A DNA stretch of 64,000 nucleotides from Brevibacterium antiquum (GCF_016107655.1 NZ_JABASX010000008.1:1-64000); one strand, 5' to 3'; positions 24,469 through 34,076 are shown, counted from the first letter of the stretch. The notes: generated by a model not told the origin, from the letters alone. Numbers and translations: made by a program.

Positions 24469-25805
24469 CAGTTCCCCTGCGTGTTCGGTACACTCGCTGC
24501 CGCCTTGGCTGCGGCCGGCAGTGCCGTGATGATCCGATCGAGGATCTCATCGGTGTGGGCGTAGGAGAGGAACCAGGCTTCGAAAGCGCTCGGCGGCATG
24601 TGGATGCCGGCCTCCAGCATGGCGTTGAAGAACGCGGAGTAGCGCTCGACGTTCTGTCTCCGGGCGTCGTCGTAGTTGATGACCTCATGGTCGGTGAAGA
24701 AGACGGAGAACATCGAATTCGCCGACTGAATGGTGTGGGCCACACCTTCAGCCTCCAGCGCAGAGGCGACTGCGGGCCGCAGAATGTCCGCAGCGCGGGA
24801 GATGTGTGAGTACACATCGAGTTCGGTCGTCAGCTTCAGCGTGGCCTGGCCGGCGGCAGTGGCCACAGGGTTTCCGGACAGGGTTCCCGCCTGGTAGACC
24901 GGTCCTGTCGGTGCCAGATGCTCCATCACGTCGGCACGTCCGCCGAAGGCCGCGGCCGGGAAACCGCCGCCCATGACCTTGCCGAAGGTGAACAGGTCGG
25001 CAGGCCCCTCCGGGTAGCCGAGTGATTCGGCCTCATAGCCGTACCATCCTGCGGCCGAGACGCGGAAGCCTGTCATCACCTCGTCGCTGATCATCAGAGC
25101 CCCGTGGGCCTTGGTCAGGCGGCGGATGGTGTTGGTGAAGCCGTCGCGAGGAGGCACGACGCCCATGTTGCCCGGGCTGGCCTCTGTGATGACGCAGGCG
25201 ATCTCATCACCGTGTTCGGCGAAGACGGCCTCCAATCCTGCCGCATCATTGTAGTCGACGACGATGGTGTCCGAGGCCTGAGCACCGGTCACGCCCGGGG
25301 TGTCGGGCAGGGAGAAGGTGGCCAGCCCGGATCCGGCTTGGGCCAGAAGCGCGTCGACGTGTCCGTGGTAGCACCCGGCGAACTTCACAATCTTCGCCCG
25401 CCCCGTGTAGCCGCGGGCCAATCGGATGGCGCTCATGGTCGCCTCTGTGCCCGAGGACACGAGCCGGACCTGGTCCACGGGCTCGACGCGGGCGACGATC
25501 TCCTCGGCGAGTTCGACCTCACCGGTCGACGGGGTGCCGAAGGAGAAGCCCTTGACTGCGGCTTCCTGCACGGCGGCGACCACCTCGGGACGGGAGTGGC
25601 CCATGATCATGGGACCCCACGATCCGATGAGGTCGATATAGTCATTGCCGTCGGCGTCGCGCAGCCATGCTCCGGTCGCCGAGGTGATGAAGCGCGGGGT
25701 GCCTCCGACGGCTTTGAAGGCCCGCACCGGTGAGTTCACTCCACCGGGGATGACATGTTCGGCGCGCTCGAACAGCGCGGCCGACTTCGCAGTCTCGTGT
25801 TTCAT
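24468..25805 (-). CDS. hemL: Glutamate-1-semialdehyde 2,1-aminomutase
   Basis: A 445-residue fold-type I PLP enzyme. [20 protein letters not shown] at the start, [18 protein letters not shown], and the PLP lysine in [17 protein letters not shown] are diagnostic. It makes 5-aminolevulinate from glutamate-1-semialdehyde, the product of HemA, encoded 3 kb upstream on the same strand. AGGAG precedes the ATG. It follows the MarR gene after 62 bp. Confidence 0.93.
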   Translation of the reverse strand: MKHETAKSAALFERAEHVIPGGVNSPVRAFKAVGGTPRFITSATGAWLRDADGNDYIDLIGSWGPMIMGHSRPEVVAAVQEAAVKGFSFGTPSTGEVELAEEIVARVEPVDQVRLVSSGTEATMSAIRLARGYTGRAKIVKFAGCYHGHVDALLAQAGSGLATFSLPDTPGVTGAQASDTIVVDYNDAAGLEAVFAEHGDEIACVITEASPGNMGVVPPRDGFTNTIRRLTKAHGALMISDEVMTGFRVSAAGWYGYEAESLGYPEGPADLFTFGKVMGGGFPAAAFGGRADVMEHLAPTGPVYQAGTLSGNPVATAAGQATLKLTTELDVYSHISRAADILRPAVASALEAEGVAHTIQSANSMFSVFFTDHEVINYDDARRQNVERYSAFFNAMLEAGIHMPPSAFEAWFLSYAHTDEILDRIITALPAAAKAAASVPNTQGN

Positions 25806-25867
25806 GGGTTCTCCTGAAGAAGTCGCCGGATCGGTGGTCGGTTCAGATGGTAGTGGAGTCGGTGAGC

Positions 25868-26383
25868 TCAGTTCGCAGACGTCGAAGGTTCGACATCGGC
25901 CGGTGGTGAATCGACGGGCCCCTCGCCGATCTCACGCATGTGGGCGGTGACCTTGCCGAACACGCGCCCCAGAGTCGCCATCTCCTCTGGCTCGAGCAGG
26001 TCGACGAGGTGATCGCGGACGCTTTCCACATGTGCGGGAGCCACGGCCACGAGCAGCTCCCAGCCGGCATCGGTCATCTGGCAGTTGACTCCGCGTCCGT
26101 CTTCGGGAATCGAGAAGCGCTCGAGAAGGCCCTTCTTCTCCATCCGGGCCACGCTGTGCGTCAGACGCGAACGCGACATCGTCGTGTCCATCGCGAGCAG
26201 AGCCATGCGCATCGTCCGGTTCTCATGTTCGCTCAGCCGGACCAGGATCTCGTATTCGGGCATGCCGATGTTGTGATGCTCCCGCAGTTCCTTGTCCAGC
26301 TGCGTGGTCAGCAGCTGTGACCCGGTGAGATAGCTTCTCCAGGCCTTCTGATCGGGGCCGCTGAGCCATCGTGGTTCGCTCAT
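25868..26383 (-). CDS. MarR-family transcriptional regulator
   Basis: A 171-residue winged-helix protein. [46 protein letters not shown] is the MarR HTH with the wing [17 protein letters not shown]. The ATG at 26383 overlaps the hemB stop (ATGA). Its place inside a haem operon hints at control of haem or respiratory genes, or response to an oxidant or ligand, but the effector is unknown. In the N-terminal half no cysteine pair suggests redox sensing of the OhrR kind. Confidence 0.82.
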   Translation of the reverse strand: MSEPRWLSGPDQKAWRSYLTGSQLLTTQLDKELREHHNIGMPEYEILVRLSEHENRTMRMALLAMDTTMSRSRLTHSVARMEKKGLLERFSIPEDGRGVNCQMTDAGWELLVAVAPAHVESVRDHLVDLLEPEEMATLGRVFGKVTAHMREIGEGPVDSPPADVEPSTSAN

Positions 26384-27387
26384 CGCAGTGCCCCGTCCTG
26401 CGTCGGCGAGGTCAGTCGCTGCGCGACCTCTGTGGCCCAGTAGGTGAGGATCGCGTCGGCTCCGGCACGCTTGAAGGCGATGAGGGATTCCTCGATGGCG
26501 CGTTCGCGTTCGATGGCTCCGGCGGAGGCCGCGAATTCGATCATCGCGTACTCCCCCGACACCTGATAGGCCCACACGGGCACCGGCGACTCACAGGCCA
26601 CCTCGGCGAGGACGTCAAGGTAGGGCATGCCGGGCTTGACCATGACGATGTCGGCACCTTCGGCCAGGTCGAGGTCGAGTTCGCGCATGGCCTCGCGGCC
26701 GTTCGCGGGGTCCTGCTGGTAGGTCTTGCGGTCGCCTTGAAGCTCCGAATCCACGGCTTCGCGGAACGGACCGAAGAACGCCGAAGCGTATTTTGCGGAA
26801 TAGGCCATCACGACCACGTCGGTGAAGCCTTCCAGGTCCAATGCCTCCCGGCAGGCCGCGACCTGACCGTCCATCATCCCGGACAGTCCCACCACGTGGG
26901 CTCCGGCGCGAGCCTGCGCCACGGCCATCGAGGCGTAGCGCGTCAGGGTTGCGTCGTTGTCGACGCCGCCCGCGGAATCGAGGACTCCGCAGTGTCCGTG
27001 AGAGGTGAATTCGTCGAGGCACAGATCGGCCATGATGACGGTCGCATCGCCGAGGTTGTCCCGCAGCAGCGTCAACGCTCGGTTGAGGATGCCCTCGGGA
27101 TCATCAGCCTGGGAGCCTTCATTGTCCTTGTGTTCCGGAATTCCGAACAGCATCAGTCCGCCGACACCGGCGTCCACAGCCTCGTTGGCTGCCTCGAGCA
27201 GGGAATCCAGGGTGTGCTGGACGACGCCGGGCATGCTGGTCAGCGGTGCCGGTTCGCTCAGCGTCTCCTTGACGAACATGGGCAGGATGAGATCGGCCGG
27301 GTGCAGGCGCGACTCGGAGACGAGCCGGCGCAGGGCCGGTGTCGTCCGCAGGCGGCGGGGCCGAACGGTTCCGGGGACCAATGTCAT
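26380..27387 (-). CDS. hemB: Porphobilinogen synthase
   Basis: A 335-residue aldolase-fold enzyme that condenses two 5-aminolevulinates. The two Schiff-base lysines are in [18 protein letters not shown] and [10 protein letters not shown]. The metal region reads [15 protein letters not shown], with Asp in place of one zinc cysteine, as in Mg-dependent enzymes. [29 protein letters not shown] is the typical N-terminus. One base separates it from hemD and its stop overlaps the MarR gene. Confidence 0.93.
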   Translation of the reverse strand: MTLVPGTVRPRRLRTTPALRRLVSESRLHPADLILPMFVKETLSEPAPLTSMPGVVQHTLDSLLEAANEAVDAGVGGLMLFGIPEHKDNEGSQADDPEGILNRALTLLRDNLGDATVIMADLCLDEFTSHGHCGVLDSAGGVDNDATLTRYASMAVAQARAGAHVVGLSGMMDGQVAACREALDLEGFTDVVVMAYSAKYASAFFGPFREAVDSELQGDRKTYQQDPANGREAMRELDLDLAEGADIVMVKPGMPYLDVLAEVACESPVPVWAYQVSGEYAMIEFAASAGAIERERAIEESLIAFKRAGADAILTYWATEVAQRLTSPTQDGALR

Positions 27388-27388
27388 G

Positions 27389-28981
27389 TCAGGCCTTCTT
27401 TCTGCGGCGCTTCTGGCTGGGGCGCGTCGGGGTGGTTCCCGCCGCCAGGTCGTCTTCGCGTGCAGACATCGCGAATTCGACCAATCCGTCGATGAGGGAG
27501 GTGAGGTTGGCTTCCTCGGCGAGGACGTCGACTCGCAGGCCGTGTTCGGCCGCAGTGTTCGCCGTGGCAGGTCCGATGCAGCAGATCACCGAGGTGGCTG
27601 CCGGTTTTCCGGCAATCCCGACGAGGTTGCGCACCGTGGAGGAGGACGTGAAGAGGAAGGCGTCGAAGTCACCGGCCTTGATGGCCTCCCGGATGGGAGC
27701 CGGAGGCGGCGAGGCGCGCACGGTACGGTAGGCCGTGACGTCGTCCGGGTCCCAGCCCTTCTCCAGGAGTCCGGCCACGAGCACCTCGGTGGCAATGTCG
27801 GCGCGCGGCAGGAACACCGTGTTCATCGGATCGATGTCATCGACGTAGTCCGGCCAGGCCGCAGCGAGGCCACGAGCCGAGTGTTCTCCGTCGGGGACGA
27901 GGTCGGGGGTGATGCCCCAGTCGATGAGTGAAGCGGCGGTGCGACCGCCGACGGCCGCAACCTTGACACCGGAGAGTGAGCGGGAGTCGAGACCGAAGTC
28001 CTCGAACCACATGCGCACGGCGCGGACGGCGTTGACCGAGGTGAAGCCCACCCATTCGTAGGATCCGTCGACGAGGCCCCGGATCGCCTTCTCCATCTGA
28101 GTCGGCGTGCGCGGGGGCTGAACGGCGATCGTGGGGACAACGGTGCCGACAGCACCCAGCTCCCCCAGCGCCTCGGCGGTGGAGGTGCCCTGTTCCTTCG
28201 TCCGCGGGATGAGGACCTGCCATCCGAAAAGCGGCTTGGTCTCGAACCAGCTGAGTGCGCCTCGCGATTCCACTCCCTGTCCCATGATGACCACCATACG
28301 ATCCCCGCCGGACTGCGCCATCGTCAGGGCCTGCCCCAGGGTGGTCTCCACACTCGTCTGATCGGTGGTGGAGATGCCCCAGCCCAGCAGCACCTTCGTG
28401 TTCTCATCCCAGCCGTCGTCGAGCAGAGCGCGGATCGCCTGTTCGTGATCGGCTGTCGTGCCCGTGAGCACGTGGGTGGTGTTGCGGTGCCGGGAGACGT
28501 CGACGTGAGTCTGCGGGCCTGCCTCGATGAAGCGGACCGAACGCACGCGGTTCGTCGTCAGCGCTGTGCCGGTGTAGGCGGAGGTGGCCGCGGAGAGTCC
28601 CACTCCGGGCACGATCTCGACGTCGACGTCGGCCTTGCGGCACACGGCGGCCTCGGCAGTCGTCGTCGTGAACAGAATGCCGTCATCGGAACTCAGACGC
28701 ACCACGGTCTTGTCTGGGCGAGCCAGCTCGGCGAGTTTGCGTCCCCGTGTCGAGGCCGTCGCACCGAGCTCAGCAGCCTCGATGATCTCAGTGGCCTGCG
28801 GGACGTAGGCGGTGACGATCTCGGAATGCACGTGGGTGTCGTAGACGACGATCTCGGCGTTTGCGAGGATGTCGGCGCCGCGGATCGTCATCAGACCCGA
28901 CTCACCGGGACCGCTGCCGATGAAGACGACGCGGGGTGAGACGGGCAGAAGACGTCGGGGCTGAACCTGGCCGATAGTCAT
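27389..28981 (-). CDS. hemD: Uroporphyrinogen-III methyltransferase / synthase fusion
   Basis: A 530-residue two-domain protein. Residues about 15-240 are a tetrapyrrole methylase with the SAM loop [13 protein letters not shown] and the GRGV-like MGQGVESRG segment; residues about 250-505 are a HemD-type synthase ([15 protein letters not shown]..., [22 protein letters not shown]). The HemD half closes the tetrapyrrole ring; the methylase half would start sirohaem or cobalamin synthesis if active. Such fusions are common in actinobacteria (Rv0511 type). Basic C-terminal tail (KKRRRKKA). Overlaps hemAC by four bases. Confidence 0.9.
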   Translation of the reverse strand: MTIGQVQPRRLLPVSPRVVFIGSGPGESGLMTIRGADILANAEIVVYDTHVHSEIVTAYVPQATEIIEAAELGATASTRGRKLAELARPDKTVVRLSSDDGILFTTTTAEAAVCRKADVDVEIVPGVGLSAATSAYTGTALTTNRVRSVRFIEAGPQTHVDVSRHRNTTHVLTGTTADHEQAIRALLDDGWDENTKVLLGWGISTTDQTSVETTLGQALTMAQSGGDRMVVIMGQGVESRGALSWFETKPLFGWQVLIPRTKEQGTSTAEALGELGAVGTVVPTIAVQPPRTPTQMEKAIRGLVDGSYEWVGFTSVNAVRAVRMWFEDFGLDSRSLSGVKVAAVGGRTAASLIDWGITPDLVPDGEHSARGLAAAWPDYVDDIDPMNTVFLPRADIATEVLVAGLLEKGWDPDDVTAYRTVRASPPPAPIREAIKAGDFDAFLFTSSSTVRNLVGIAGKPAATSVICCIGPATANTAAEHGLRVDVLAEEANLTSLIDGLVEFAMSAREDDLAAGTTPTRPSQKRRRKKA

Positions 28982-31455
28982 ACCTGCTCCTGGACTTTGA
29001 CAGGGGTGAGGTGATCCGCGGACTGGGCGGGATCGATGCCGAGCTGTCCCAGCAGATCTTCTGCCGCTGCGGTGCCGAGTTCGTCGGCGAGCCGAGCGAG
29101 CTCCTTGCCTGTGATCGACAGCTGGTTCGCGCTGCCCGAGTCCAGATCCACGTCCGGAGTCATGGGCAGCGGGGCGCTCTGGCGAGTGCGGGCGAGGTTT
29201 CCGTCGTCATCGGCCATGACTGCGTCGACGACGAAGTCCGAGCCCTGGATTGTGGCCAGCGCACCGATGGGGGCCGAACATCCGGCCTCCGCACGGGACA
29301 GGATCGCCCGCTCGCAGGTCACGGCCAGGTCGGTGGTCTCATCGTGGAGGAGCTTGAGCTGATCGCGGACCTCGGCATCGGCAGCCATGACCTCGTTGTC
29401 GAGGGCGAAGGGACTGTCTGCACCCCGCGTCTCAACGGCCAGGGCTCCCTGCCCGGGGGCGGGAAGCATCGTGTCGAAGTCGAGGGAGTCGGTGGCCTCG
29501 GCCAAGCGACCGATGCGGCGGACTCCGGCCGCGGCCAGCACGACTGCGTCGAGCCGTCCGTCACGGACGTGGGCGATGCGTGTATCGACGTTTCCGCGCA
29601 CCCCGCGGACCTCGATATCGGGTCTCGCGGCGCGCAGCTGCACGGCACGGCGCGGGGAACCGGTGCCGACGACGCTGCCTGCAGGCAGATCCGCAAAGCT
29701 CAGACCGTCCCGGCCGATGAGGACATCGGCGGGATCGACCCGGGGCGGGATCGCAGCCATCTGGATGCCAGCTTCGGGGGTGGTGGGCAGGTCCTTGAGC
29801 GAATGCACTGCGATGTCGATCTTGCCCTGGTGCAGTGCCTGCCGGACGGCGGAGACGAAGACGCCGGTGCCGCCGAATCCGGTCAGGGGCGACATGTTGA
29901 CGTCGCCCTCGGTCACGACCTCGACGATCTCGACGCGCCAGCCGGTCAGTGCCGCCAGCTGGTGGGCGATCGCCGTGGACTGGGAACGTGCGAGCTTCGA
30001 GCGGCGAGTGCCCAGGCGGATCGTGCGACCGGAGAAGTGCTCGGGTTCGACGATGTCGAGGGTGTGGTCGGCTACGGGACGAACACCGTCGGCCTCAACA
30101 TGATTCGCACTCGAGGCCGTGGCGATCTTGGTCTCTGGCTTCGCGATCGAGTGGGCGACCTTGTTCGTCGGCAGGTCGAAGAGCTGCATCAGCGCCTGCG
30201 CGTAGTCGACGTCGGAGTCCGTGACGGCCAGCTCCTTGACCTTGACCGTCGGCGTGTGGATCAGCTTCTCCGCCACACGGTGCAGGGACTTGCGGATCTC
30301 AGCGAAGGCCTTGTCATCGACATCGGCGCCGATCTTCTTCTCCAGACGCTTCGTCTCCGCCGCGAGAACATCCTTGGCGTGGCTGCGCAGCGCCGTGACT
30401 GTGGGGGCGACCGATCGTTCCTTGGCACCGGTCTCAAGCTTGGCCAGCTCTTCCTGAATGATCGCACGCACCGATTCGACGGTTTCTACGACCGCAGCGT
30501 CACGCTGGTTCGCGGAGCTGGTGAGCATGGTTCGGATCTCGGCGAGACCGAAGAGCGCGACGTGTTCGAACTCGCGCACCGTGGGGTCGATGTCGTGGGG
30601 CAGGGCGAGATCGACGAAGGCCTTGTTCGCTGCGCCCTTGGGGTTCTGGGACAGACCGGCCTGTATGTCCTCACGGGTGACCACGACTTCCCGGGCACCG
30701 GTGCAGGAGATGATGAGGTCGGCGTCGGCGATCTCCTCGGCGAGGATCCGGGAGGTCAGTTCGCGGGCACGGCCGCCCACCTCGGCGACGAGGCGCTCTG
30801 CCTTGTCCACGGTGCGGTTGAGCACGGTGGTCTGCGCCACGCCCTCCTTGTGCAGGCCCGAGACGACAAGGCCCGACATAGCGCCGGCACCGATGACCAG
30901 CGCATTCGCGGCCCGCAGGGATCCGATGTGGGCTTGGGCGGCTTCGAGGGCGGCGCTGAAGAGTGAGCGGGCGACTTCGTCGAGTCCGGTCTCCGAATGA
31001 GCTCTCTTGCCCACCCGCAGGCTCTGCTGCAGTGCATGCGAAAGGTCGGAGGTCAGTGCTCCGGCCGACAGCGACTCGGTGAACGTCGAGCGCAGCTGTC
31101 CCAGGATCTGGGCTTCGCCGATCGCCATCGAATCGAGACCGCAGGAGACCTTGAGCAGGTGCTCCAGGGCCTGAGCATCGTAGTGGGCGTAGAAGTGCCC
31201 GGCGATGTCCTGCCATTCCTTGTCGATGGAGGAGACGAGGGCATTGCCGAGATCGGCGAGGCCTCCGTGGAAGGCGGTGACATCGGCGATGAGCTCCAGG
31301 CGGTTGCACGTCGAGAGAACCGCGAGTCCCTCCACATTGTCGCCGGCCAAAGCGTCGGTGCGCAGTGCTCCGACCTCACCGGTGCCGAATGCGAGGGCGT
31401 CCAACATGTCGATCGGAGCCGACTGATGGGAAATGCCGAGAACCAAGAGAGTCAA
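28978..31455 (-). CDS. hemA: Glutamyl-tRNA reductase / hydroxymethylbilane synthase fusion (HemA-HemC)
   Basis: An 825-residue single reading frame. Residues 1-435 are glutamyl-tRNA reductase: LGISHQSAP, the catalytic Cys50 in LSTCNRLE, the NADPH-binding VIGAGAMSGL (187-196) and the C-terminal dimer helix. Residues 478-825 are hydroxymethylbilane synthase: TIRLGTRRSKLA, AVHSLKDLP, TGSPRR and the dipyrromethane-cofactor Cys726 in EAGCSAPIGA. About 42 residues of polar linker join them. No in-frame ATG, GTG or ribosome-binding site is present in the linker, so HemC cannot obviously be made separately. Together they catalyse steps one and four of tetrapyrrole synthesis. The start overlaps the rex stop (ATGA). 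Confidence 0.92.
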   Translation of the reverse strand: MTLLVLGISHQSAPIDMLDALAFGTGEVGALRTDALAGDNVEGLAVLSTCNRLELIADVTAFHGGLADLGNALVSSIDKEWQDIAGHFYAHYDAQALEHLLKVSCGLDSMAIGEAQILGQLRSTFTESLSAGALTSDLSHALQQSLRVGKRAHSETGLDEVARSLFSAALEAAQAHIGSLRAANALVIGAGAMSGLVVSGLHKEGVAQTTVLNRTVDKAERLVAEVGGRARELTSRILAEEIADADLIISCTGAREVVVTREDIQAGLSQNPKGAANKAFVDLALPHDIDPTVREFEHVALFGLAEIRTMLTSSANQRDAAVVETVESVRAIIQEELAKLETGAKERSVAPTVTALRSHAKDVLAAETKRLEKKIGADVDDKAFAEIRKSLHRVAEKLIHTPTVKVKELAVTDSDVDYAQALMQLFDLPTNKVAHSIAKPETKIATASSANHVEADGVRPVADHTLDIVEPEHFSGRTIRLGTRRSKLARSQSTAIAHQLAALTGWRVEIVEVVTEGDVNMSPLTGFGGTGVFVSAVRQALHQGKIDIAVHSLKDLPTTPEAGIQMAAIPPRVDPADVLIGRDGLSFADLPAGSVVGTGSPRRAVQLRAARPDIEVRGVRGNVDTRIAHVRDGRLDAVVLAAAGVRRIGRLAEATDSLDFDTMLPAPGQGALAVETRGADSPFALDNEVMAADAEVRDQLKLLHDETTDLAVTCERAILSRAEAGCSAPIGALATIQGSDFVVDAVMADDDGNLARTRQSAPLPMTPDVDLDSGSANQLSITGKELARLADELGTAAAEDLLGQLGIDPAQSADHLTPVKVQEQV

Positions 31456-32147
31456 TTCCTGTGCTCCTCAAAACCTGGGTTGAGCGGTGCCGAATCTAGC
31501 GCCGAATAGTATGCGAGTACTTGCAGCTCACTGGCCAGATCGACTTGATGCACACGGATCGAATCCGGGGCGTCGAGCACGGTGGGTGCGAAGTTCAGGA
31601 TCCCGCGCACGCCTGCCTCGGCGGCGATATGAGCCGCCGCCGGTGCCGCGGATGCGGGTACTGCCATGACGACGAGGTCGATGTCCTCGGGCCAGGTGGC
31701 AAGTTCGGTGAGGTCTGAGACCGGCAGAGTGCCGATCACGGTTCCGATCTTGGCCTCATCGGTGTCGAAGATTGCGGTGAGTGAAAGTCCGCGGCGTTTG
31801 AATCCTGCGTAGTCTGCCAGGGCTGAGCCCAGGCGACCGGCGCCGATGATGGCGACGGTGCGCGACCGGTCGAGACCGAGGAATGTGCGCAGAGTCGAGG
31901 CGAGATCCTCACAGGAGTAGCCGACCCCGCGCCGACCCGAGCGTCCCAGCTGGGACAGGTCCTTGCGCAGAATCGACGACGACACACCGCTGCGGGCCGC
32001 CAACGCCTCCGAGGAGATCGTTGACTGACCCGTTGCAGCGATCGTCTCAACCGTCTGCAGGTAGATCGGGAGTCGGGAGATGACGCGTTCGGGCACGTCC
32101 TTTCGGACGACACCCTCAATGCTGTTGGCGGACAGAATCTCGCCCAC
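31452..32147 (-). CDS. rex: Redox-sensing transcriptional repressor Rex
   Basis: A 231-residue protein. Residues 15-90 form the winged helix (VISRLPIYLQTVETI, SSILRKDLSQLGRSGRRGVGYS), and residues 98 onward a Rossmann domain with IIGAGRLGSALADY. Rex senses the NADH/NAD ratio and represses respiratory and fermentative genes when NADH is low. It is the first regulatory gene of the haem operon and overlaps hemAC, as in Streptomyces where rex precedes hemA. I did not find a clear Rex box (TGTGA-N8-TCACA) immediately upstream of rex or the glutaredoxin gene. Confidence 0.93.
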   Translation of the reverse strand: MGEILSANSIEGVVRKDVPERVISRLPIYLQTVETIAATGQSTISSEALAARSGVSSSILRKDLSQLGRSGRRGVGYSCEDLASTLRTFLGLDRSRTVAIIGAGRLGSALADYAGFKRRGLSLTAIFDTDEAKIGTVIGTLPVSDLTELATWPEDIDLVVMAVPASAAPAAAHIAAEAGVRGILNFAPTVLDAPDSIRVHQVDLASELQVLAYYSALDSAPLNPGFEEHRN

Positions 32148-32174
32148 GAAAACGCGTCACTCCTTCAAACGATC

Positions 32175-32420
32175 TCATGCGCCCAGAGCCTCAAGTGCTC
32201 TCGACAGCCGGCCCGAATCGACCCGATGGAAGCTGTGCTGCCGGCCGTTGAGCAGGACCACTGGGACATCCCAGCCGTACTGTCCGGCAAGATCATCATC
32301 GGTATCGATGTCGATCTCGCTGACACGGACGTCTCTGCCGGCCACAGCCTCGGCGATGGCATCCCTTGCGGTCTCGCACAGGTGGCAGTCGGCGCGTGTC
32401 AGGAAGGTCAATGTGACCAC
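32175..32420 (-). CDS. Glutaredoxin-like protein
   Basis: An 81-residue thioredoxin-fold protein. LTFLTRADCHLCETARDAI holds a CxxC redox site at the N-terminus, VSEIDIDTDDDLAGQYGWDVPVVLLNG holds the cis-Pro, and HSFHRVDSGRLSRALEAL is the last helix: the DUF836/glutaredoxin-like pattern. GTG at 32420 is chosen because GAGGAG lies 6 nt upstream; an ATG ten codons earlier would bury that site. rex follows after 27 bp. It may be an electron donor, but no partner is shown. Confidence 0.8.
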   Translation of the reverse strand: MVTLTFLTRADCHLCETARDAIAEAVAGRDVRVSEIDIDTDDDLAGQYGWDVPVVLLNGRQHSFHRVDSGRLSRALEALGA

Positions 32421-32445
32421 TGCACACTCCTCATCGGGCGACAAC

Positions 32446-32475
32446 AAACCCCGCCGAATTCAGATTCGAGCGGGG
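32446..32475 (-). terminator. Rho-independent terminator after the bS22 gene
   Basis: On the minus strand GCGGGG pairs with CCCCGC... more exactly CCCCGC (32449-32454) and CGAAT pair with ATTCG and GCGGGG (32470-32475), giving an 11-bp stem with one bulged base, followed by TTTGTT on the minus strand. It lies between the bS22 stop and the glutaredoxin start, so the haem operon probably has its own promoter. Confidence 0.7.
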
Positions 32476-32495
32476 GCGTAGGACCGTGTCCGGTC

Positions 32496-32594
32496 TTACT
32501 TCTTGTTGCGACGCTGGTGACGTGTCTTGCGAAGCTGCTTACGGTGCTTCTTCTTCGACATACGCTTGCGGCGCTTCTTGATGACTGAGCCCAC
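32496..32594 (-). CDS. Small basic ribosomal protein bS22 (AURKAIP1/COX24 domain)
   Basis: A 32-residue peptide starting MGSVIKKRRKRMSKKKHRK and ending TRHQRRNKK, almost entirely Lys, Arg and His. It matches the AURKAIP1/COX24 motif peptide seen in mycobacterial 30S structures and named bS22 (Rv0500B type). The start is GTG at 32594 with AAGGGG upstream. A strong hairpin terminator follows. The gene sits beside the glutaredoxin and haem genes, as in other actinobacteria. It is too short for default gene finders. Confidence 0.88.
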   Translation of the reverse strand: MGSVIKKRRKRMSKKKHRKQLRKTRHQRRNKK

Positions 32595-32765
32595 GCGGGT
32601 ACCCCTTGTGATCGTCGGTGGAGGTGAACATCTGGTGCCCACCCTTTGAACTAACCGTGCAATTCTATCGCTTGGGCCTCTGCTTTCCCAAAACTGTGTC
32701 CAGATCCACAGCGCCGATGGCACGATCCGCGGATTGGCGGTCTCGCGATCCCGGGGGACGCGAGC

Positions 32766-32832
32766 CTCAGTCGACACAGGCGTCGACTTCAGTCGAAGTA
32801 GGCGGCCGGCTTCAGTCGAAGTAGGCGTCGAG
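32766..32832. repeat. Three tandem copies of a 21-23 bp unit over the 3' end of acuC
   Basis: Units start at 32766, 32787 and 32810, sharing TCAGTCGA and AGGCG; copies 2 and 3 are identical over CTTCAGTCGAAGTAGGCG. Copy 3 contains the acuC stop (TCA at 32812), so the AYFD-stop codons have been duplicated downstream. Confidence 0.88.
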
Positions 32833-34008
32833 GCCGAAGAACGGGAACAGGTTCTTGCGGGTGCCCATCACAGCGCGGTCGAGTTCGGCTTCGGGGTCGA
32901 ACCCGTTCGACCAGCGGGTGAATGTGCCGTCGAAGCCGTCGGTCATCGACAGGGGCGCTTCGCGCCCGGTCTTCGTCTGCGCGTAGTTGGCCCAGCGGCC
33001 CGGAATGCGGGCACCTGGATCGATGTCGAGCCCGGCGGAGATCGCGAGCACATTGGTCCAGGCTCGGGGCACCACGTCGATGATCGAGTAGCCCCCTCCC
33101 CCGGTCGCCAGCCATTTTCCGTCGGTGTATTCGGCGGCCAGGTCGCGGACCCATTCGGTGGCCACCCGCATCGCATCGACGCTCAGTCGCATGTGTGTCA
33201 GCGGGTCGCTGCGATGTCCGTCGCAGCCGTGCTGGGAGACGATGATCTGCGGTTCGAATCCGCCGATGATCGCGGGGATCGTGGCGTCGAAGGCCCGCAG
33301 CCATTCCGCGTCGAGTGTGCGCGGCGGCAGTGCGATGTTCGCCGCCGAGGCGGCCGCGCGCAGTCCCCCGATGTCGGCGGGGAAGCCGGAGCCGGGGAAC
33401 AGGAACTTCCCCGATTCGTGCATCGAGACCGTGAGCACCCGAGGGTCGTCCCAGAAGAACTTCTCGACGCCGTCCCCGTGGTGGGCGTCGAGGTCGATGT
33501 AGGCGATGCGCTCGTATCCCGCTTTGAGGAATTCGGTGATGGCACCGGCGATGTCGTTGTACACGCAGAACCCGCTCGCGTGATCGGGCATCGCATGGTG
33601 CATTCCGCCGGTGAAGTTCACGGCGTGGGAGTAGTCCCCGGAGATGATAGCCCGCGCCGAGTCCACCGAGCCCTGGAACAGCATCGCCGAGGCGGCATGC
33701 ATGTTGTCGAATCCGGGCACATCCTCGGTGCCGATGCCGTACTTCTTCCCATCCTCATCGCTGAGTTCGGCACCGGCGCCGACCTTCTTCACCGCGGCGA
33801 TGAAGTCCGCATCGTGGAGATTCGCCAGCGTGTCCTCTTCGACCTCACCGATGCCGTGGATATGAACGTTGTCGGCGTCGAAGAGGCCGAAGTCCATGGC
33901 CAACTTCGCAGTCAGATCAAGTCTGAGGGGGTGCATGGGATGGCTGGGACCGAAGTTGTACCCGGTCACCGCGTCGTCCCAGACGACATATACATCGCTA
34001 TCGGCCAT
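32812..34008 (-). CDS. acuC: Histone-deacetylase-family protein AcuC
   Basis: A 398-residue arginase-fold deacetylase. Zinc-site and catalytic motifs are visible: MHHAMPDHASGFCVYNDIAGAI, DLDAHHGDGVEKFFWDDPRVLTVSMHESG, and SQHGCDGHRSDPLTHM. AcuC enzymes remove acetyl groups from lysines, for example on acetyl-CoA synthetase, linking it loosely to the acetate genes 4 kb downstream. ATG at 34008 is used because TAGCAT lies 7 nt before it and homologs begin MADSDVYVVWD-like; two earlier in-frame ATGs exist. It is divergent from trkH. Confidence 0.88.
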   Translation of the reverse strand: MADSDVYVVWDDAVTGYNFGPSHPMHPLRLDLTAKLAMDFGLFDADNVHIHGIGEVEEDTLANLHDADFIAAVKKVGAGAELSDEDGKKYGIGTEDVPGFDNMHAASAMLFQGSVDSARAIISGDYSHAVNFTGGMHHAMPDHASGFCVYNDIAGAITEFLKAGYERIAYIDLDAHHGDGVEKFFWDDPRVLTVSMHESGKFLFPGSGFPADIGGLRAAASAANIALPPRTLDAEWLRAFDATIPAIIGGFEPQIIVSQHGCDGHRSDPLTHMRLSVDAMRVATEWVRDLAAEYTDGKWLATGGGGYSIIDVVPRAWTNVLAISAGLDIDPGARIPGRWANYAQTKTGREAPLSMTDGFDGTFTRWSNGFDPEAELDRAVMGTRKNLFPFFGLDAYFD

Positions 34009-34015
34009 GGGCACC

Positions 34016-34021
34016 ATGCTA
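34016..34021 (-). promoter_or_regulatory. -10 box of a probable leaderless promoter for acuC
   Basis: TAGCAT on the minus strand, 7 nt upstream of the chosen ATG (34006-34008). Confidence 0.35.
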
Positions 34022-34063
34022 TATGGCACAGCTCACCTACGGAGATTCGCACGCTTCGGGATC

Positions 34064-34069
34064 TACCAT
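34064..34069 (+). promoter_or_regulatory. -10 box of a probable leaderless promoter for trkH
   Basis: TACCAT lies 7 nt before GTG at 34077; it sits within the potential upstream extension of the frame and therefore supports the shorter protein. Confidence 0.4.
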
Positions 34070-34076
34070 AGAGTCT

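Noticed and set aside
28978..30024. Separate hemC gene
   Set aside because: No start codon with a ribosome-binding site in the linker and no stop after HemA, so a fusion is the simpler reading.
29011..30966. Open frame of about 650 codons on the plus strand
   Set aside because: Antisense shadow of the hemAC fusion; its translation shows only compositional Gly/Asp/Arg-rich sequence.
27389..32420. Rex operator in front of rex or the glutaredoxin gene
   Set aside because: I looked for TGTGA and TCACA half-sites with an eight-base gap and saw none convincing in the short intergenic gaps.
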